DNA from: Asaia platycodi JCM 25414
GTDB taxonomy: Bacteria; Pseudomonadota; Alphaproteobacteria; Acetobacterales; Acetobacteraceae
Assembly (NCBI RefSeq): GCF_000614545.1
Contig: NZ_BAKW01000001.1
Span: forward strand, 388,833 to 452,832
DNA: 64,000 nt
Reading direction: 5' to 3'
Shown here: piece after piece, positions 41,724 to 51,762 of the stretch
Position numbering within the stretch: the stretch's first letter is position 1
Layout: each line of letters opens with the position of its first letter
Notes under the pieces: generated by a model
What the model was told of the DNA's origin: nothing
Databases searched by the model: none
Seen by the model: only the letters and a program-made list of their open reading frames with translations
Program-made: the position numbers and the translations under genes

Positions 41724-42886
41724 GTGGACGAAACCCCCACCCTACGAAGCCAGATGTCACAGGAAGCGGCAGAATCGGGCGGCGCGGTCGAAGCACGGAA
41801 AGTCTCTGGCGACCATGCGGCGCATGGTGAAGCTGCGTCGGGCCTATCGGAAGGGGACACTGTCGAGGCGCTCGGTCGCGAAGCGCCGGGCACAGGGGCG
41901 AAAAGTCCTATCCACATGCCGTTTGGTGGCTGGAAGCTCGTTTTGCGCCAGACGCTGAGCAATCTCGGGTCCAGCCAGACGAGTCTCTCGGCGGCAGGCT
42001 GCGCATTTTACGCGACGCTCTCTCTCTTTCCGGCTATCACGTCGCTGATCTCGGTCTATGGGCTGGTTTTCGATCTGCAGACCGTTGAACCGCAACTCAA
42101 CGTGTTGCGCAGTCTGTTACCCCCGACGGCCTTCGAGCTGATCGCCTCGCAGATCCACACCCTGATCGGTCAACCTCATGCCTCTCTGACCATGGGCTGA
42201 TCTTTTCTATCTCGATTGCGCTCTGGTCGGCTTCTGCCAGCACCAAATCAGTGCTGTCGGCGCTGAACCTTGCCTATGATGTTCTGGAGACACGCGGTTT
42301 TTTCCGGTTCCAGTTTCTCGCGCTAGGGGTCACATTCGGGGCGGTAATCGGCGCGTGCCTTACGCTAGCACTGATGGTCGCCTTCCCGGCTCTGGTCGAT
42401 TACCTGCCCGATCTGCTCAATCGCTTCGGCTTGCGCAATCTCCCACCCGAGATCCTGTATCTCACCGATTATCTGATGAGCTACAGCACCCGTTATATCG
42501 TGCATTTCGGCGCCCCTGCCTTGATGCTGCTCTTCGTATTCATCGCGGTCACGCTGCTGTTCCGATACGGCCCCTGCCGCGACAAGCCCGACTGGCGCTG
42601 GATCGTGCCGGGTTCGCTCGTTTCGACCCTGCTATGGGTGCTGACATCGCTTGCTTTCTCCTATTACGTCAGTCACTTCGCGAGCTACGGATCCACCTAT
42701 GGCCCCCTCGGTGCTGTCGCCGCCATCATGATGTGGTTCTTCGTGGGCACCTATGTCGTGCTTTTCGGGGCTGAGCTGAATGCTGGTCTTGAAGACCGTA
42801 TGAAAGGCTTCAACCCCAAAGTCCCCGGGCTTACCCGCGTTCAGGCAACAGCTGAGCCGTCGGAAGCGGCGGCCTCCGAGGTCTGA
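41724..42886 (+). CDS. YihY/virulence-factor-BrkB family inner-membrane protein (frameshifted as read)
   Basis: Polytopic inner-membrane protein of the YihY (formerly RNase BN) family, function unresolved. GTG 41724 follows GAGGAAGGA at ideal spacing. The first 70 residues are a charged, Glu/Ala/Gly-rich cytoplasmic extension. Six or so TM helices follow, with SAAGCAFYATLSLFPAITSLI, SALNLAYDVLETRGFFRFQ, WRWIVPGSLVSTLLWVLTS and GSTYGPLGAVAAIMMWFFVGTYVVLFGAELNA. The frame breaks near 42194, where GGG needs a fourth G (giving TMGLIFSISIALWSAS). Total about 388 aa. Followed by a strong bidirectional terminator. Confidence 0.88.
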
Positions 42887-42922
42887 GCTGGAGCGGAGCA
42901 ACGCAACATTGTCTGGAATGGA

Positions 42923-42956
42923 AAAAGGGCGTGAACCGAGAGGTCCACGCCCTTTT
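42923..42956. terminator. Bidirectional rho-independent terminator
   Basis: Perfect 11-bp stem AAAAGGGCGTG/CACGCCCTTTT with a 12-nt loop. The A tract on one side and T tract on the other let it serve both the YihY-family gene and the convergent rlpA. Confidence 0.85.
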
Positions 42957-43005
42957 CAATGGCGAAACAAGAGGGGGGCTCTCTTCTGAGAGGCAGCCTC
43001 GTTTT

Positions 43006-43647
43006 TTACTTGTGACGGCGTGAGTGGTGCGCGGCCGGCGCCTTGCTGGCATGAGGGGTTACAACCGGCGTGACGGCATCTAGAGCCTGCTCGTTGGTAT
43101 CCTCAGCCTCGGCTTCGGCCACTTCGAGCGGCTGATCTTCCGCAATCGTCGTATCCGACGGAATGGGCGCCAGCTTCACATGCGCAGTGCCGCTTCCCAA
43201 CATGCCGATCTCTGCGGCTGCTGCATGAGACAGATCGATGATGCGGCTGTTGAAGGGACCACGATCATTGACAGTTACGATGACGGACTGGCCCGTATCC
43301 TCGTTCTGCACCAGAACCTTCGAGCCCATCGGCAGGGTCGGGTGGGCTGCTGTCAGGGCATGGCTGTCGAGCCTCTCGCCACTGCTGGTGCGATGTCCTA
43401 CCAGACGCTTGCCGTACCAGCTTGCGACCCCGTGCTCTGACCACGCGAGTACATTATGACTGGCAAGGGCGATGCGATGGGCGCGACGAGCAAGAGCCAG
43501 CTTGACGGAAGAAGCCCAAGGAGCGTGTTCCGCAGAGGGGCCTGTAATCGTGGTGACATCGGTCTTGCCAGTCGCATGCGCGCTATGCTTCGGCGCAAAA
43601 GCCGTGCAAAGCAGAGCCAAACCTCCGATTCGGGCGCGGAGACGCAT
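43006..43647 (-). CDS. rlpA: RlpA-like septal lipoprotein/lytic transglycosylase family protein
   Basis: Exported double-psi beta-barrel protein acting on peptidoglycan at the septum. Signal peptide MRLRARIGGLALLCTAFAPKHSAHA; there is no lipobox Cys, so it is probably soluble rather than a lipoprotein. The DPBB domain has GVASWYGKRLVGHRTSSGERLD, LTAAHPTLPMGSKVLV and VTVNDRGPFNSRIIDLSHAAA. The C-terminal tail is acidic then His/Ala-rich (HHSRRHK) and there is no SPOR domain, so septal targeting may differ from E. coli RlpA. Start 43647 is chosen for the signal peptide; the frame is open to a GTG at 43701. Confidence 0.88.
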   Translation of the reverse strand: MRLRARIGGLALLCTAFAPKHSAHATGKTDVTTITGPSAEHAPWASSVKLALARRAHRIALASHNVLAWSEHGVASWYGKRLVGHRTSSGERLDSHALTAAHPTLPMGSKVLVQNEDTGQSVIVTVNDRGPFNSRIIDLSHAAAAEIGMLGSGTAHVKLAPIPSDTTIAEDQPLEVAEAEAEDTNEQALDAVTPVVTPHASKAPAAHHSRRHK

Positions 43648-43974
43648 TTTTCTGCGTTCCGTGGATCTGAAAGTACGCGTTCTGCTTTTGGAGGATTTCA
43701 CGACAGCTAACAGCCTTTTGCTCAGTAACTCCGAACGATCGAATGCCCCGACAAGCCGGGACGGCGAGGAGCGACCCTAACACGATCGGCCCGGAACGCG
43801 AAATCGTGATGTGTATCCGGGTCTTTTTATGAAACCACACCCGTTAGAAAGAGAGTGCCGTCTGTTTCCTGTCCACCACAAAAACGGAGAAACGCGGCAG
43901 GAATGAGGCGTAATCTCGCCCTCTGAAGCGGGAAGGCTTTTACGGCCCAAGCGAAAGTGCTACGGGCTGCACTC
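43648..43974. other. Divergent promoter region of rlpA and aroQ-accBC
   Basis: 327 bp without a recognisable gene. It must hold promoters in both directions, since aroQ starts at 43975 and rlpA at about 43647. No confident promoter elements were identified. Confidence 0.3.
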
Positions 43975-44430
43975 ATGATTCGCCCGATGATTGCCGTGCT
44001 CAACGGCCCCAACCTCAACATGCTCGGTATGCGCCAGCCGGAAATATACGGCCATGCGACCTTGGACGACCTTGAACAGGTCTGCATTCAGGCTGCCGAG
44101 CAGCTCGACGTCGCCATCGATTTTCGTCAGACGAACATCGAAGGCGAACTCGTTTCCTGGATTCAGGAGTGTCGAGGGCGGGCGCGTGGTATCGTGATCA
44201 ACCCGGCGGCTTACGGCCATACGTCCATCGCACTTCTGGACGCGTTGCTCGCGACGGGGCTGCCGACGGTCGAGGTCCATATCTCCAATATCCATCGCCG
44301 CGATGCCTTTCGCCATCATACCTATACCTCTCAGGCCGCCATTGGCGTAATCTGCGGGTTTGGCGTGCGTGGCTATGCCATGGCATTGCGTGCACTTTAT
44401 GACATGATCGAAGACGAGGACGAACGATGA
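43975..44430 (+). CDS. aroQ: 3-dehydroquinate dehydratase, type II
   Basis: Cytoplasmic shikimate-pathway enzyme removing water from 3-dehydroquinate. 151 aa, intact. MIAVLNGPNLNMLGMRQPEIYG holds the conserved Asn residues and the catalytic Tyr of the lid loop; DFRQTNIEGELVSWIQ, INPAAYGHTSIALLDAL, VEVHISNIHRRDAFRHHTY and ICGFGVRGYAMAL complete the fold. Its TGA overlaps the accB ATG (ATGA), so it heads an aroQ-accB-accC operon, a common arrangement in alphaproteobacteria. Confidence 0.96.
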   Translation: MIRPMIAVLNGPNLNMLGMRQPEIYGHATLDDLEQVCIQAAEQLDVAIDFRQTNIEGELVSWIQECRGRARGIVINPAAYGHTSIALLDALLATGLPTVEVHISNIHRRDAFRHHTYTSQAAIGVICGFGVRGYAMALRALYDMIEDEDER

Positions 44431-44875
44431 GCCGTATGCTCGTGGACGCAGATGCCATCCGGGCATTGGCTGACATCCTGACCGAAACCGGTCTGACCGA
44501 AATCGAGGTTGCCGAAAAGGACAACCGCATCCGCGTGGTGCGTAGTGCTGGCGGCCAGATCGTTCATGCTGCGGCCCCGGCGCCTGCAGTGGCGGCTCCT
44601 GTAGCGGCTGCGGCCCCGGCACCTGTCGATGCCGCCAATCATCCGGCGCTGTGAGCAGCCCGATGGTCGGCATCGCCTATCTGACGCCCGATCCGGCCGC
44701 ACCGCCTTTCGTGCACGAAGGCCAGAGCGTGACCGCCGGTCAGACCATCATGCTGATCGAGGCCATGAAGACCTTCAATCAGATCAAGGCGCCCCGCAGC
44801 GGCACGCTGACGCGCTTCCTGGTGGCCAGCGGCGACCCGGTTGAGTTTGGCGAAGCTCTCGCCATCATTGAATAA
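44427..44875 (+). CDS. accB: Biotin carboxyl carrier protein of acetyl-CoA carboxylase (frameshifted as read)
   Basis: Biotin carrier subunit for fatty-acid synthesis. The N-terminal part (DADAIRALADILTETGLTEIEV) is followed by an Ala/Pro-rich linker. The frame stops at 44652, but adding one G in CCGGCG continues as HPGAVSSPMVGIAYLTPDP to the biotinyl domain with IEAMKTFNQIKAP, where Lys is biotinylated. About 150 aa. Essential and single-copy in most relatives, so the break is almost certainly a sequencing error. Coupled to aroQ upstream; accC follows after 26 bp. Confidence 0.95.
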
Positions 44876-44901
44876 GCATCATTGACTGAGTCTGGGGCCA
44901 G

Positions 44902-46248
44902 ATGTTTTCCAAGATCCTGATCGCCAATCGCGGCGAAATCGCGCTTCGCATCCTGCGCGCCTGCCGTGAACTGGGCATTGCAACGGTTGCCGTGCATTCC
45001 ACGGCAGATGCCGACGCCATGCATGTCCGACTGGCGGATGAGGCGGTCTGCATCGGGCCGCCATCCTCGCGTGAGTCCTACCTGAACGTTGCGGCTATTC
45101 TCTCGGCCGCCACGATCACCGGCGCCGAAGCCATCCATCCAGGTTATGGCTTCCTGTCGGAAAATGCCGATTTCGCTGAAACGGTCGAAGAGCACGGCTT
45201 CGTGTTCATCGGGCCGACGGCTCATCACATCCGTACAATGGGCGACAAGATCATGGCCAAGACGACCATGCGTGAGCTTGGCGTGCCGCTTGTGCCGGGT
45301 TCCGATGGCGCCTTGCGTGATCTCGCTGCTGCCCGCGAAGTGGCTGCCCAGGTCGGCTATCCTGTCTTGATCAAGGCAGCCGCCGGTGGCGGCGGTCGTG
45401 GCATGAAGGTGGCGCAGAGCGAAGCCGAGATCGAAGAAGCCTGGTCGGTGGCGCGCACCGAGGCGCGTGCTGCCTTCGGCAATGACGAGGTGTATCTCGA
45501 GAAATATCTCGACAAACCACGTCATATCGAGCTTCAGATCATGGCCGACACGCATGGTAATGTCGTGCATTTCGGTGAGCGCGACTGCTCGCTTCAGCGT
45601 CGTCACCAGAAGCTGCTCGAAGAGGCTGGCTCGCCCGTGCTGACCGCAGAAGAGCGTGATGCCATCGGCGAGACGGCGACCGCCGCGCTCAAGAAGATGG
45701 GCTATCGCAATGCCGGCACGCTGGAATTCCTGTATCAGGATGGTCAGTTCTGCTTCATTGAGATGAATACGCGCCTTCAGGTCGAGCATCCCGTGACCGA
45801 AATGGTCTGCGACGTCGATCTGGTGCGTGAGCAGATCCGCGTGGCTGCTGGGCAGGCTCTCGGCTACGAGCAGTCGGACGTGACCTTCAGCGGTCATGCC
45901 ATCGAGTGCCGTATCAACGCCGAAGATCCCGAGACCTTCATGCCGAACCCCGGCACGATCAAGGTTTTCCACGCGCCGGGCGGGCTCGGTGTGCGTATCG
46001 ATAGCGCTATCTATGCCGGTTATCGCGTGCCGCCTTATTACGACAGCATGATTGCCAAGCTGATCGTTCACGCCCCGACGCGCGCCGAAGCCATTGCGCG
46101 CATGCAGCGTGCGTTGGATGAATGCGTGGTGGATGGCGTGAAGACGGTCATTCCGCTTCATCGCAAGATTCTGGCCGACCCACAGTTCCAGAAGGGTGAC
46201 TACACGATTCATTGGCTGGAAAAATTCGTCGACTCGCTTAAGAAATAA
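44902..46248 (+). CDS. accC: Acetyl-CoA carboxylase biotin carboxylase subunit
   Basis: ATP-dependent carboxylation of the AccB-bound biotin. 448 aa, intact. [39 protein letters not shown]-grasp Gly-rich loop [27 protein letters not shown], catalytic [17 protein letters not shown] and [18 protein letters not shown] are all present. Same operon as aroQ-accB. Long open frames on the opposite strand across this gene are shadows. Confidence 0.98.
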   Translation: MFSKILIANRGEIALRILRACRELGIATVAVHSTADADAMHVRLADEAVCIGPPSSRESYLNVAAILSAATITGAEAIHPGYGFLSENADFAETVEEHGFVFIGPTAHHIRTMGDKIMAKTTMRELGVPLVPGSDGALRDLAAAREVAAQVGYPVLIKAAAGGGGRGMKVAQSEAEIEEAWSVARTEARAAFGNDEVYLEKYLDKPRHIELQIMADTHGNVVHFGERDCSLQRRHQKLLEEAGSPVLTAEERDAIGETATAALKKMGYRNAGTLEFLYQDGQFCFIEMNTRLQVEHPVTEMVCDVDLVREQIRVAAGQALGYEQSDVTFSGHAIECRINAEDPETFMPNPGTIKVFHAPGGLGVRIDSAIYAGYRVPPYYDSMIAKLIVHAPTRAEAIARMQRALDECVVDGVKTVIPLHRKILADPQFQKGDYTIHWLEKFVDSLKK

Positions 46249-46273
46249 GCAAAAATAACAAGGAAAAGTCCCG

Positions 46274-46843
46274 ATGTCGGTCTGTGTTGAAACCTTCGTT
46301 CTCACCTGCCGCTCGGGCAGCGTGCCCCATGTCGTAGCGGCGCTTGAAGCGCATCTCGTTGGGCGCGCCGGTTTTCTCGGGTGCTGGACGACCGAACTCG
46401 GCAATCTGAACGAAGTGGTCGTGATGTTCAGCCCCACCCCGGCTGATCTGGTCTGGCCCGGTAGTGAAGCCGGTGTGGAACGCATCGATCGTCAGGTCTG
46501 GACACTGATTGCCGATACCAAGCCGTCCCCCGGCACTTATGGCGGCGTTTATGAATCACGCATCTACGACATCCTCCCAGGTTGTGAGGCTGACGTTGCC
46601 GCGTTGATGGCAGCCGCCGTTCCCGCGCGCGCCGCTATTTCGCCGGCTTATGCCGTGATGATGTCCAATGACGGTCCTGCACGCCTCGCCCATTTCTGGC
46701 CATATGGCGATCTTGCCGATCGTGCCGAGAAAAGGAAAGCAGCCGTCGCCTCAGGCGCATGGCCGCCGAAAGGCATTCTCCCTCTGCTCGGAACGATGCG
46801 TAACGCAATCCTGACGCCTGTTGCTTATTCGCCGAGTACCTAG
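46274..46843 (+). CDS. NIPSNAP-family protein
   Basis: 189 aa, intact, starting 25 bp after accC and probably the last gene of the operon. Two dimeric-barrel-like halves are visible: MSVCVETFVLTCRSGSVPHVV and YESRIYDILPGCEADVAALM; the second shows the NIPSNAP pattern, as does FWPYGDLADRAEKRKAAV. Bacterial NIPSNAP proteins have no settled function. In many relatives a different gene (aat) follows accC, so this position is worth noting. Confidence 0.7.
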   Translation: MSVCVETFVLTCRSGSVPHVVAALEAHLVGRAGFLGCWTTELGNLNEVVVMFSPTPADLVWPGSEAGVERIDRQVWTLIADTKPSPGTYGGVYESRIYDILPGCEADVAALMAAAVPARAAISPAYAVMMSNDGPARLAHFWPYGDLADRAEKRKAAVASGAWPPKGILPLLGTMRNAILTPVAYSPST

Positions 46844-46981
46844 GCCCCGTCCGACGGGACTCCTGCCGGTCTCCCGCTAACGGGCCGTTGCTTGCCGGAA
46901 CCCTATTTGACAAGATGAGAGGGGCAAACGCCTTTCCGGGGCTTGAAGCAGGGCCCCATCGAACCCCGCTTCAAGCGCGCC

Positions 46982-49900
46982 TCAGTCGGGTCTGGCTTCA
47001 GCCTGTCCCGTAAAGGGCTGCGGCACCATCGGGGCGACGGGCTGTTTTTCAAGCAGGGTTTGAAGCGTCTCCAGAGCCTTGTCGAGTTGCTGGTCCTGGC
47101 CATTGAAGGTTGCGACCGGCATGTTTTCGACGGTGATGTCGGGCTCGACACCGTGGTTTTCGACCAGCCAATGGCCTTTCATGTCGTAATAGGGACGCTC
47201 TGCGGTGCGAGGCAGGCCGTTATCGGCAAGGCGGTCGCCGTCAGACAGCCATACGCCAGCGCCTGCGGTGCGTGCACCGATAAGCGGGCCTATGCCGAGA
47301 GATTTCACACCCTGAGAGAAAGTTTCGCCGTCAGAATAGGTGAATTCGTCGCAGAGCACGACGATATGGCCGCGAAATGTCTGCTGCATGTTGCCTTGCG
47401 GGGTTCTGCCGTGATCGGACCAGAACATCCAGACCTTTCGGAGCAACTCGGAGAGCACCCAGGAATCAATATTGCCGCCCAGATTGCGGCGTACATCGAT
47501 CACGAGACCGTCTTTCTCTGTCTGGGTGAAAAAGTCGCGCGTGAAACGTTCCATGTCATCTTTGCCCATGGCGCGCAGATGCACATAGCCGATATGGCCG
47601 TGGCTGGCGGTCGCGACATACCGGGCGCGGTCGCCCTCCCAGGCACGCAGGCGAAGCGCCGCGTCCTGTTTGGCGCCGATGGGGGTGACGACGATCTGGA
47701 AAACCCGGTCCTTGCGCTTGAGGGTCAGCAGAACCTGCCGGTTGGCTGATTGGCCAGAAGCGCGGAAAGATCGGGCTGATCGGCGAGGTTCTGCCCGTTG
47801 AGGGCGGTAATCAGGTCGCCGGGCTTCACGTCGAGATTAGGGGCTGCGAGTGGCGAACGGTCTTCAGGCAGGTTGGGGTCGCCCTCATAGAGTCGATCGA
47901 TCAGAAACCCGCCGGGCTGGCGTGTGAGATGGGCGCCAAGGCTTGCAATCAGCACGGCATTATCACGCGCGAGCGGCTCCGGCGGGCGGAACTGAGAGTG
48001 CAGGGCGTTGAGTTCGCCGATCATCTGACCCAGAAGATCGTCCAGATCCGAACGGTCGCCCAGCCGTGAAAGAAGCGGGCGGTAACGTTCGCGCATGGCT
48101 GCCCAGTCAACGCCATGCAGGGCAGGATCGTAGAAATGATCGCGATGCAGACGCCAGGCATCGTTGAACAGACCCTGCCACTCCGCGCCAGGATCGACGC
48201 GAAGGCGAAAACCATCGAGCGCAATTGTCGTGTCGGTGCCGTTCACGCCGGAAAGGCTGGCTGCGGCAGGCAAGAGCTGGATCTTGGGGGCGCGCTTTTC
48301 GTTGCCCGAAACGAGCATGAGCGTCTTGCCGTCGGGGGTGAGGGCGACGTCGCGCAGACCGGAAGCGAAATCGGTGGGCTTGGCTTCGCCAGAGCCGATC
48401 TTTAGCACCTTCAGGACGAGATCGTCGTCCTTACTGGCGGGCTGATCGGATTTGTGGGCAAGGAGATAGAGAAATTCCGGCCCGATCTCTATTTTGCTGA
48501 AATCACCCGCTGGGATCGGAAGCTGATACAGGCGGGTGGAGAGGCCCGCAGCGTCCAGTGCCGGACGCTTTTTCGGCGGGGCGGCCGCAGCTTTATCGGC
48601 GGGCTGGGCTGGCGCAGGCTGGTCGAGTTCAGTGCGCGGCGCGAAGGGGAAGTGCCCGTCCTTCTGCAAGGCGAGCGCGAAGACGCCGGTGCGCGGCGCG
48701 TAGACCGGTGCCGGGTTGCGGTCACCCCAGGGGCCGCCGTTATTGAGGGTGAAGAGGCGATCCGACAAAAACCATAGAAACTTGCCATCCGGGCTGAAAC
48801 ACGGCGCGTAGGATTCGTAATCGGAGGTGGTTGCCCAGATGATCTCGCCCGTATCGAGAGGATAGAGCGCGATCTGCCGCCGTATGGTCTCGCCGCGGGC
48901 TCTTGCAAACGCCAGCGCCCGCCCGTCTTTCGACCAGGTAAGGGAGTCGTATTCGCTGCGCCCGTCTAGACGGGCATCGTCAATCATCTTGTCTGTACGG
49001 GCCGCCACATCATAGAGAAAGAGCCGCCCGGCGATATCGGTATGGGCGAGGTGGGCGCCATCGGGTGAAATCCACAGACCCATTGGTTCGCTTTTCGAGC
49101 CATGGGTGAGTTGCGTGCCCTCGATGCTCCCCGAGTTCGGAAATGCCCAGAGTTCGGACTCGCCGCCCTTGTCACTGAACGCATAGAGCGTTTTGCCATC
49201 GGGAGAGAGCGTGGCATGACGCAGCCGCGTTGCGGCGGCGCTGGCCAGGGTGACGCGCCGCAGCGGGCCGGGTGAGGCCAGAGCGACATGGCCGCGCAGG
49301 GTCAGGGCAACCTGCTTGCCGTTCGGCGCGAGGCTGACCTCGGTGAGATAGGCGAAGGGATTATCGAGCCAGAGCGGGCGTCTCGCTGCGCGGCCGCTGG
49401 CGATGTCGATCGGCACGATCGTGTCGCTGCTGCTTTGCAGATCGAAATGATAGAGATCGGCACCAAGCTGATAAACCACATCATTGCCGCTCAGGCTGGC
49501 TTGCCTGACGCTGAAATCGTCATGATGGGTAAGCTGATGGCCGTCACTGCCATCAAGCGCGAAACTCCAGAGATTGTCGCGGCCATTCTTGTCGCTCACG
49601 ACGATCAGGCGGTCGTTCCAGAGCATGGGGCGGCGTAGATTGGCGTCTTGAGGGCCGATACGCTTCGCTTCGGCGCCGCCCTTGAGGCGATAGCGCCAAA
49701 GCTGCGCCATGGCGCCCCCACGATAGAGCCGCAGATGGTCGTGGCTGACAGCGGTGCCGAAGCGGGTAAAATAGAGCCACTGCCCGTCGGCACTCAGCGC
49801 CGCGTCATTGGCATCTGCCAGAGGATAAACGCGCCGCGTCCCGCTGACCGGATGAATGGCGACGACGATACGGCTCAGACCCGGGCCTGTAGCAGGAGCC

Positions 49901-50271
49901 GTGCTGTAGAGAATGCCTGCTTTCTTGTCCCAGCCGATAGGCATCACAGTCTGGTTTTCGAACGTTACGCGTCGGGGCGTCCCTCCCTCGATAGGCATGA
50001 CATAGATTTCTGTCGGGCCGTCATAATCGGCGAGAAACGCGACCTGTCTGCCATCGGGCGACAGGATAGGGTGAGGATCCGTGCCGATGGGAGCGGTTAA
50101 CCGGCTTGCGCTCCCGCCTTTCAGCGGCACCTGCCAGAGAGACTGCTCATCATCAAAGACGAGCGTCGTTCCGGCAAGGGCAGGGTCACGCAGATAGCCC
50201 GGCGCAGCGTGAGCGAAGAAAGGTGCGAGGCTCAGCAGGGCAACGCTGGCGAGAAGCGGGGAAAAACGCAT
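46982..50271 (-). CDS. Tricorn-like S41 protease with N-terminal beta-propeller, exported (frameshifted as read)
   Basis: Large periplasmic protease of about 1095 aa. Signal peptide MRFSPLLASVALLSLAPFFAHA. Two TolB/WD40-like propellers follow, with repeated SPDG motifs (HPILSPDGRQVAFLAD, ATLSPDGKTLYAFSD, PCFSPDGKFLWFLSD, VALTPDGKTLMLVS). A core domain (DHFYDPALHGVDWAAMRERYRPLL) precedes a PDZ-like segment (VKPGDLITALNGQNL) and the S41 catalytic part with DVRRNLGGNIDSW and the Ser in DEFTYSDGETFSQG, plus GVEPDITVEN. A frameshift near 47728 is closed by one G. This is the tricorn architecture, presumably degrading peptides; the physiological substrate is unknown. Confidence 0.88.
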
Positions 50272-50343
50272 GAACACCTTCCGGGACGAGTGGGAGCCTC
50301 GCTAGAGAACGTGATCGGGCTGAAAATTCAAGTCCTCATCCCC

Positions 50344-51015
50344 TCATGAACTCGCCGCTTTCAGGCCGCTCCCGGCAGCGAGAGGGCAGAGCACGAGCGC
50401 GAGTGCAAGAAACGCACCGAGAAAGTCGAGTTCGGGACCAAAGCTGCGGCCGTTCGTTGCGGCATCGGCAGAAGCCGCGCCGAAGATTAGAACAGGGGTG
50501 GCCAGGGGAAGCACGAGCAGAGGCAGCAATACGCCACCGCGGCGGGCGCCGAGCACGAGGGATGCGGCCATGCCCCCCAGAAGCGACAGAAGCGGCGTGC
50601 CGAGAGCGAGCCCCGCGAGGAGCGGCGGGATATCGTCCGGCGCGCTGCCGAGCATGAGGCTGAGCGGTATTGCTGCTATCAGCAGCGGTAGCCCTGTGGT
50701 CAGCCAATGGGAGATGATCTTGGCCAGAGCGACGAAAGCGGGGGAGAGACCAAGAAGAAGAAGATGGTCGAGCCCGCCATCTTCAAGCTCGGCGCTGAAA
50801 AGTCGGTCAAGCGGCAGAAGGCTGGCTAGCAGGGCGCAGACCCAGATGATGCCCGGCGCCATGCGGTGCAGCAAGGCGGGTGAGGGACCGAGCGCGAGGG
50901 GGAAAAGACTGCCACACAGCACGAAAAACAGCAGCACGGCCAGGGTATCGGCACCATGGCGCAGCGCGAGGCGTAATTCGCGCCCGATGAGAGCGAGAAA
51001 GATACTCAGATCCAT
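50344..51015 (-). CDS. ccmB: Haem exporter permease subunit B
   Basis: Inner-membrane subunit of the CcmABCD haem-handling complex for cytochrome c maturation. 223 aa, intact, with six hydrophobic segments. It begins [28 protein letters not shown], typical of CcmB, and has [20 protein letters not shown] and [24 protein letters not shown]. It overlaps the end of ccmA by 10 bp in the same direction, so the pair is an operon. CcmC and later genes are not in the window downstream. Confidence 0.94.
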   Translation of the reverse strand: MDLSIFLALIGRELRLALRHGADTLAVLLFFVLCGSLFPLALGPSPALLHRMAPGIIWVCALLASLLPLDRLFSAELEDGGLDHLLLLGLSPAFVALAKIISHWLTTGLPLLIAAIPLSLMLGSAPDDIPPLLAGLALGTPLLSLLGGMAASLVLGARRGGVLLPLLVLPLATPVLIFGAASADAATNGRSFGPELDFLGAFLALALVLCPLAAGSGLKAASS

Positions 51016-51646
51016 GGTGACGCTTCCTGCGGTGTCAGCACGAGGCGGCGCGCCTCTGGCAGAGGGAGCGTGACATGGGTGGTTGCGATAATCATGCCGC
51101 CAGCCGTGCGATGGGCCACCATCAGGGCGCCGAGTGTTGCGATGGCCTTGTCATCGAGCCCCAGGCTGGGTTCGTCGAGCAGCCAGAGCGGGGCCTGGCG
51201 CAGCAATACGCGCGCGAAGGCACCGCGCCGTTTCTGTCCTGCGGAGAGAAGCCGCGTGGCAGATCGGCCAGTGTCAGCAGGTCGAGAGCCTCGAGAGCCT
51301 CGTCGCACTGCCCGCCGCCGATGCCAGCCTCGAGCGCAAGATTTTCGCGCAGGGTCAGGCCCGGCTTGAGCGCATCGAGATGCCCGAGATAGGCAATATC
51401 CAGAGCCTGCTCCGGTGTGCCGCCTCTCAGCCCATTGAAGCTGAAGCTGCCCGCCTGCACGGGGCAGAGTCCGGCAAGCACGCGAAGCAGGGTCGATTTG
51501 CCCGCGCCGTTCGGCCCGGTCAGCAAAAGTGCCTCCCCCCGGTTCAGTGAGAGGCTGATCTGATCGAGCACGAGCCTGCCGCCGCGTATCACGGTTACGT
51601 CATGAACATGCAGCCAAGACGCTGGAGGCGAGGGAAAACCTGACAT
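51006..51646 (-). CDS. ccmA: Haem exporter ATP-binding subunit A (frameshifted as read)
   Basis: ABC ATPase energising release of haem-loaded CcmE. Walker [10 protein letters not shown] (about 43-51) and [19 protein letters not shown], typical of CcmA. The frame breaks near 51255; the shifted frame supplies the ABC signature [16 protein letters not shown], Walker [13 protein letters not shown] and the His of TTHV. Total about 213 aa. Start at 51646, divergent from acnA with 116 bp between. Confidence 0.93.
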
Positions 51647-51762
51647 TGTGCGGAAATAACATCTTCCTGAGAGAGTTTCATTCGACTCTGTGCGAATAAG
51701 GGTCGAGACTGTATAGAAGGGCCAGCCCCAAGGGGCCAGATGACAAGGCAGGAGGACAAGCC

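Noticed and set aside
44779..46485. 568-codon minus-strand frame across accC
   Set aside because: Exact antisense of an intact, conserved gene; its composition mirrors accC codon bias and it has no motifs.
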